From Flavobacteriaceae bacterium (lineage in GTDB: Bacteria; Bacteroidota; Bacteroidia; Flavobacteriales; Flavobacteriaceae), in the NCBI GenBank assembly GCA_020347545.1, contig CP070731.1, forward strand, positions 1,513,095 to 1,520,078: a stretch of 6,984 nucleotides of DNA. The letters run 5' to 3'. How positions within the stretch are numbered: position 1 is the first letter of the stretch; every line of letters begins with the position of its first letter. Made by a program: the position numbers and the translations under genes. Below, piece after piece: positions 5,237 to 6,984 of this stretch. The notes under the pieces were generated by a model, which saw only the letters and a program-made list of their open reading frames with translations, was not told the DNA's origin and ran no database searches.

Positions 5237-6936
5237 ATCTCTTTCTTTTTGCTTTTATTAAACTCCTTGGCGGCATGATTGGCAGCTCTGGCGGTAAGTG
5301 CCATATAGGTGAGGGAAGGATTTTGGCATCCGGACGAAGTCATACAAGCCCCATCAGTGACGTATACATTTTCAGCTCCATGGACCTGATTGTACTCATT
5401 GAGAACCGAAGTCATCGGATCCCTTCCCATTCTTGCTCCTCCCATTTCATGTATTGCCAGTCCAGGAGCGTAATCTTTCGGATTATCAAATCCCTGAACT
5501 TTTTCATATCCCGCCGCTTTTAACATTGCAACAGCCTGCTCCTGAATATCGACCCTAATTTTCCTTTCATTTTCCTTGAACTCCACATCAAAATCAACCG
5601 TGGGTAAGCCCCACTGGTCAGGCTTCTCATAATTCAGCGTGATCTTATTTTCGTGATAGGGCAAACACTCTCCAAATCCAGTAATTCCTATTACCCAGGG
5701 ACCCGGTTTTACCAGTTCCTCCTTCATAGATTCACCAAAGCTCATTTCAGCAATGCCTCTTCTCCAGTCCCTTCTGCTCGCTGCCCCCTGATATCCATAA
5801 CCTCTGACGTAATCTGAACGCTGAGATTCTTTATCCAGATTTCTGAATCTCGGGATATACATACCTCCCGGGCGCCTTCCCTTATAGTATTCATCCTCAT
5901 GTTCATCTACTATCGCATAAGCTCCAACCCCAAGATGATGGTCCATAATATTATGGCCCAATTCACCACTGTCATTTCCCAGGCCATTTGGAAAACGTTT
6001 CGATTTTGACTGCATTAATATTGAAGTTGAGGCAATGGCAGACGCACAGCAAAAAATGATTTCAGCTTCAAAAAAAAGCTTCTCTTTCGTTTCAGAATCT
6101 ATTATGCGTACCCCCGATGCTTTACCTTTGGCTTCATCATAAACAATTTCGTAAACTATAGAATTTGGCCTTATTGTCATATTTCCGGTCCTTTCCGCTG
6201 CAGGAAGCGTCGAGGAATTACTGCTAAAGTAGCCCCCGTATGGACAACCTCTCATGCACCGGTTTCGAAATTGACACTTTCCTCTTCCCTCATGGATCTT
6301 GTCTCCTGTTATATGGGCTATGCGACCATGGGTCACTACACGACCGTCCATTTTATCTGCTACCCTTTCGGCAAAATCAGCTTCAACACAGTTGAATTCC
6401 ATTGCTTCAGTAAATTTGCCATCCGGCAGCTGGCTAAGGCCAAGATTGGTCCCGCTCACTCCAATATATTCTTCCACTTTGTCATACCAGGGCTCAATAT
6501 CCTTGTATCTTATGGGCCAGTCTACCCCGTGACCATCCTTTTTATTCGCTTCAAAATCCATTTCACTTAAACGATAGGAATGCCTCCCCCAGGTAATCGA
6601 CCTTCCTCCTACATGATAGCCTCTCATCCAGTCAAACCTTTTGGTTTCTGAATATGGATGATCAATATCATCAACGAACCAATGTCTGTATTCCTCTGCT
6701 GTTGTATAACCTGTTCTAGCCTGTTTCTCCTGTCTTTTGGCATCTTTAACCGAAGATCGGTTCCGGTATTTAAAATCCCAGTTTTCCTTAAACATTGTTG
6801 GGTAATCAGTCACGTGTTTTACCATCCTCCCTCGCTCTAAAACCAAAGTTTTCAGGCCGTTTTCGCAGAGTTCTTTTGCAGCCCAGCCACCCGAAATCCC
6901 TGTGCCAATTACAATGGCATCATACTTTTGACTCAT
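5233..6936 (-). CDS. GMC-family FAD-dependent sugar dehydrogenase, catalytic subunit, probable 3Fe-4S site
   Basis: The 567-residue protein is a GMC oxidoreductase of the type paired with gluconate 2-dehydrogenase subunit 3; such enzymes oxidise aldoses or aldonates. The FAD-binding fold starts at once: YDAIVIGTGISGGWAAKEL with GxGxxG at 11-16 and Glu34 in LVLERG for the ribose. HVGGRSITWG (108-117) is the second flavin-contact motif. Cys221, Cys227 and Cys231 form C-x5-C-x3-C, the spacing known for the 3Fe-4S ligands of the Burkholderia cepacia FAD glucose dehydrogenase. The catalytic pair should be His496 (HEMGGARMG) and Asn539 (CQNPSLT). It has no signal peptide, so export would depend on the Tat-signal subunit encoded next. 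ATG 6936 is the first start after an in-frame TAG (6954-6952). Glucose as substrate is inferred from the lactonase and gluconokinase downstream; gluconate, another aldose or a glycoside remain possible. No cytochrome subunit is present. Confidence 0.93.
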   Translation of the reverse strand: MSQKYDAIVIGTGISGGWAAKELCENGLKTLVLERGRMVKHVTDYPTMFKENWDFKYRNRSSVKDAKRQEKQARTGYTTAEEYRHWFVDDIDHPYSETKRFDWMRGYHVGGRSITWGRHSYRLSEMDFEANKKDGHGVDWPIRYKDIEPWYDKVEEYIGVSGTNLGLSQLPDGKFTEAMEFNCVEADFAERVADKMDGRVVTHGRIAHITGDKIHEGRGKCQFRNRCMRGCPYGGYFSSNSSTLPAAERTGNMTIRPNSIVYEIVYDEAKGKASGVRIIDSETKEKLFFEAEIIFCCASAIASTSILMQSKSKRFPNGLGNDSGELGHNIMDHHLGVGAYAIVDEHEDEYYKGRRPGGMYIPRFRNLDKESQRSDYVRGYGYQGAASRRDWRRGIAEMSFGESMKEELVKPGPWVIGITGFGECLPYHENKITLNYEKPDQWGLPTVDFDVEFKENERKIRVDIQEQAVAMLKAAGYEKVQGFDNPKDYAPGLAIHEMGGARMGRDPMTSVLNEYNQVHGAENVYVTDGACMTSSGCQNPSLTYMALTARAANHAAKEFNKSKKKEI

Positions 6937-6984
6937 ATTTTTATTCTGGATCTAAGTTCTTTAACATTCATTAATCTTAAAATA

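Noticed and set aside
5149..5523. Plus-strand ORF of 124 codons antisense to the dehydrogenase subunits
   Set aside because: It lies opposite two genes with clear family motifs, has no recognisable domain, and looks like a shadow of their codon pattern.
6271..6570. Plus-strand ORFs opposite the GMC gene
   Set aside because: Two overlapping frames without family features, antisense to the Fe-S region of a well-supported gene.

Overview
The window looks like a piece of a Bacteroidota chromosome, most likely Cytophagales or a relative. The grounds are the protein style, the lack of clear Shine-Dalgarno sequences, and one good match to the Bacteroidota promoter pattern (TTTG, then about 20 nt, then TAnnTTTG). 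The phylum is an inference; the order is a guess. DNA is moderately AT-rich and densely coding. No gap between genes exceeds about 130 nt. I see no tRNA, rRNA, CRISPR array, insertion sequence or phage gene.

The plus-strand part (1-1472) holds three genes. First is the 3' end of class II fumarase (fumC), followed by a strong hairpin. Next come guaD (guanine deaminase) and, 16 nt later, a small protein of uncertain function that resembles a family often labelled 'translational machinery protein'.

The middle (1473-1750) holds a short minus-strand gene of 49 codons. Its stop codon abuts the stop of the plus-strand operon with no base between. It has its own candidate promoter, whose -7 element is the spacer of a perfect 7-bp inverted repeat.

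The rest (1751-6936) is one tightly packed minus-strand operon of four genes. In transcription order these are a GMC-family FAD oxidoreductase with a C-x5-C-x3-C motif; its small partner (gluconate 2-dehydrogenase subunit 3 family) with a twin-arginine lipoprotein signal; an exported SMP-30/gluconolactonase; and a fused gluconokinase plus 6-phosphogluconate dehydrogenase. Joints are a 4-nt ATGA overlap, 23 nt and 1 nt.

Read together, the operon encodes a route in which a sugar, probably glucose, is oxidised outside the cytoplasm to an aldonolactone. The lactone is opened to gluconate, and after uptake the gluconate is phosphorylated and decarboxylated to ribulose 5-phosphate. This would enter the pentose phosphate pathway without glucose-6-phosphate dehydrogenase or 6-phosphogluconolactonase. 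The gluconate importer and the electron acceptor of the dehydrogenase are not in the window. The fused last enzyme and the complete pathway layout are the most interesting content.
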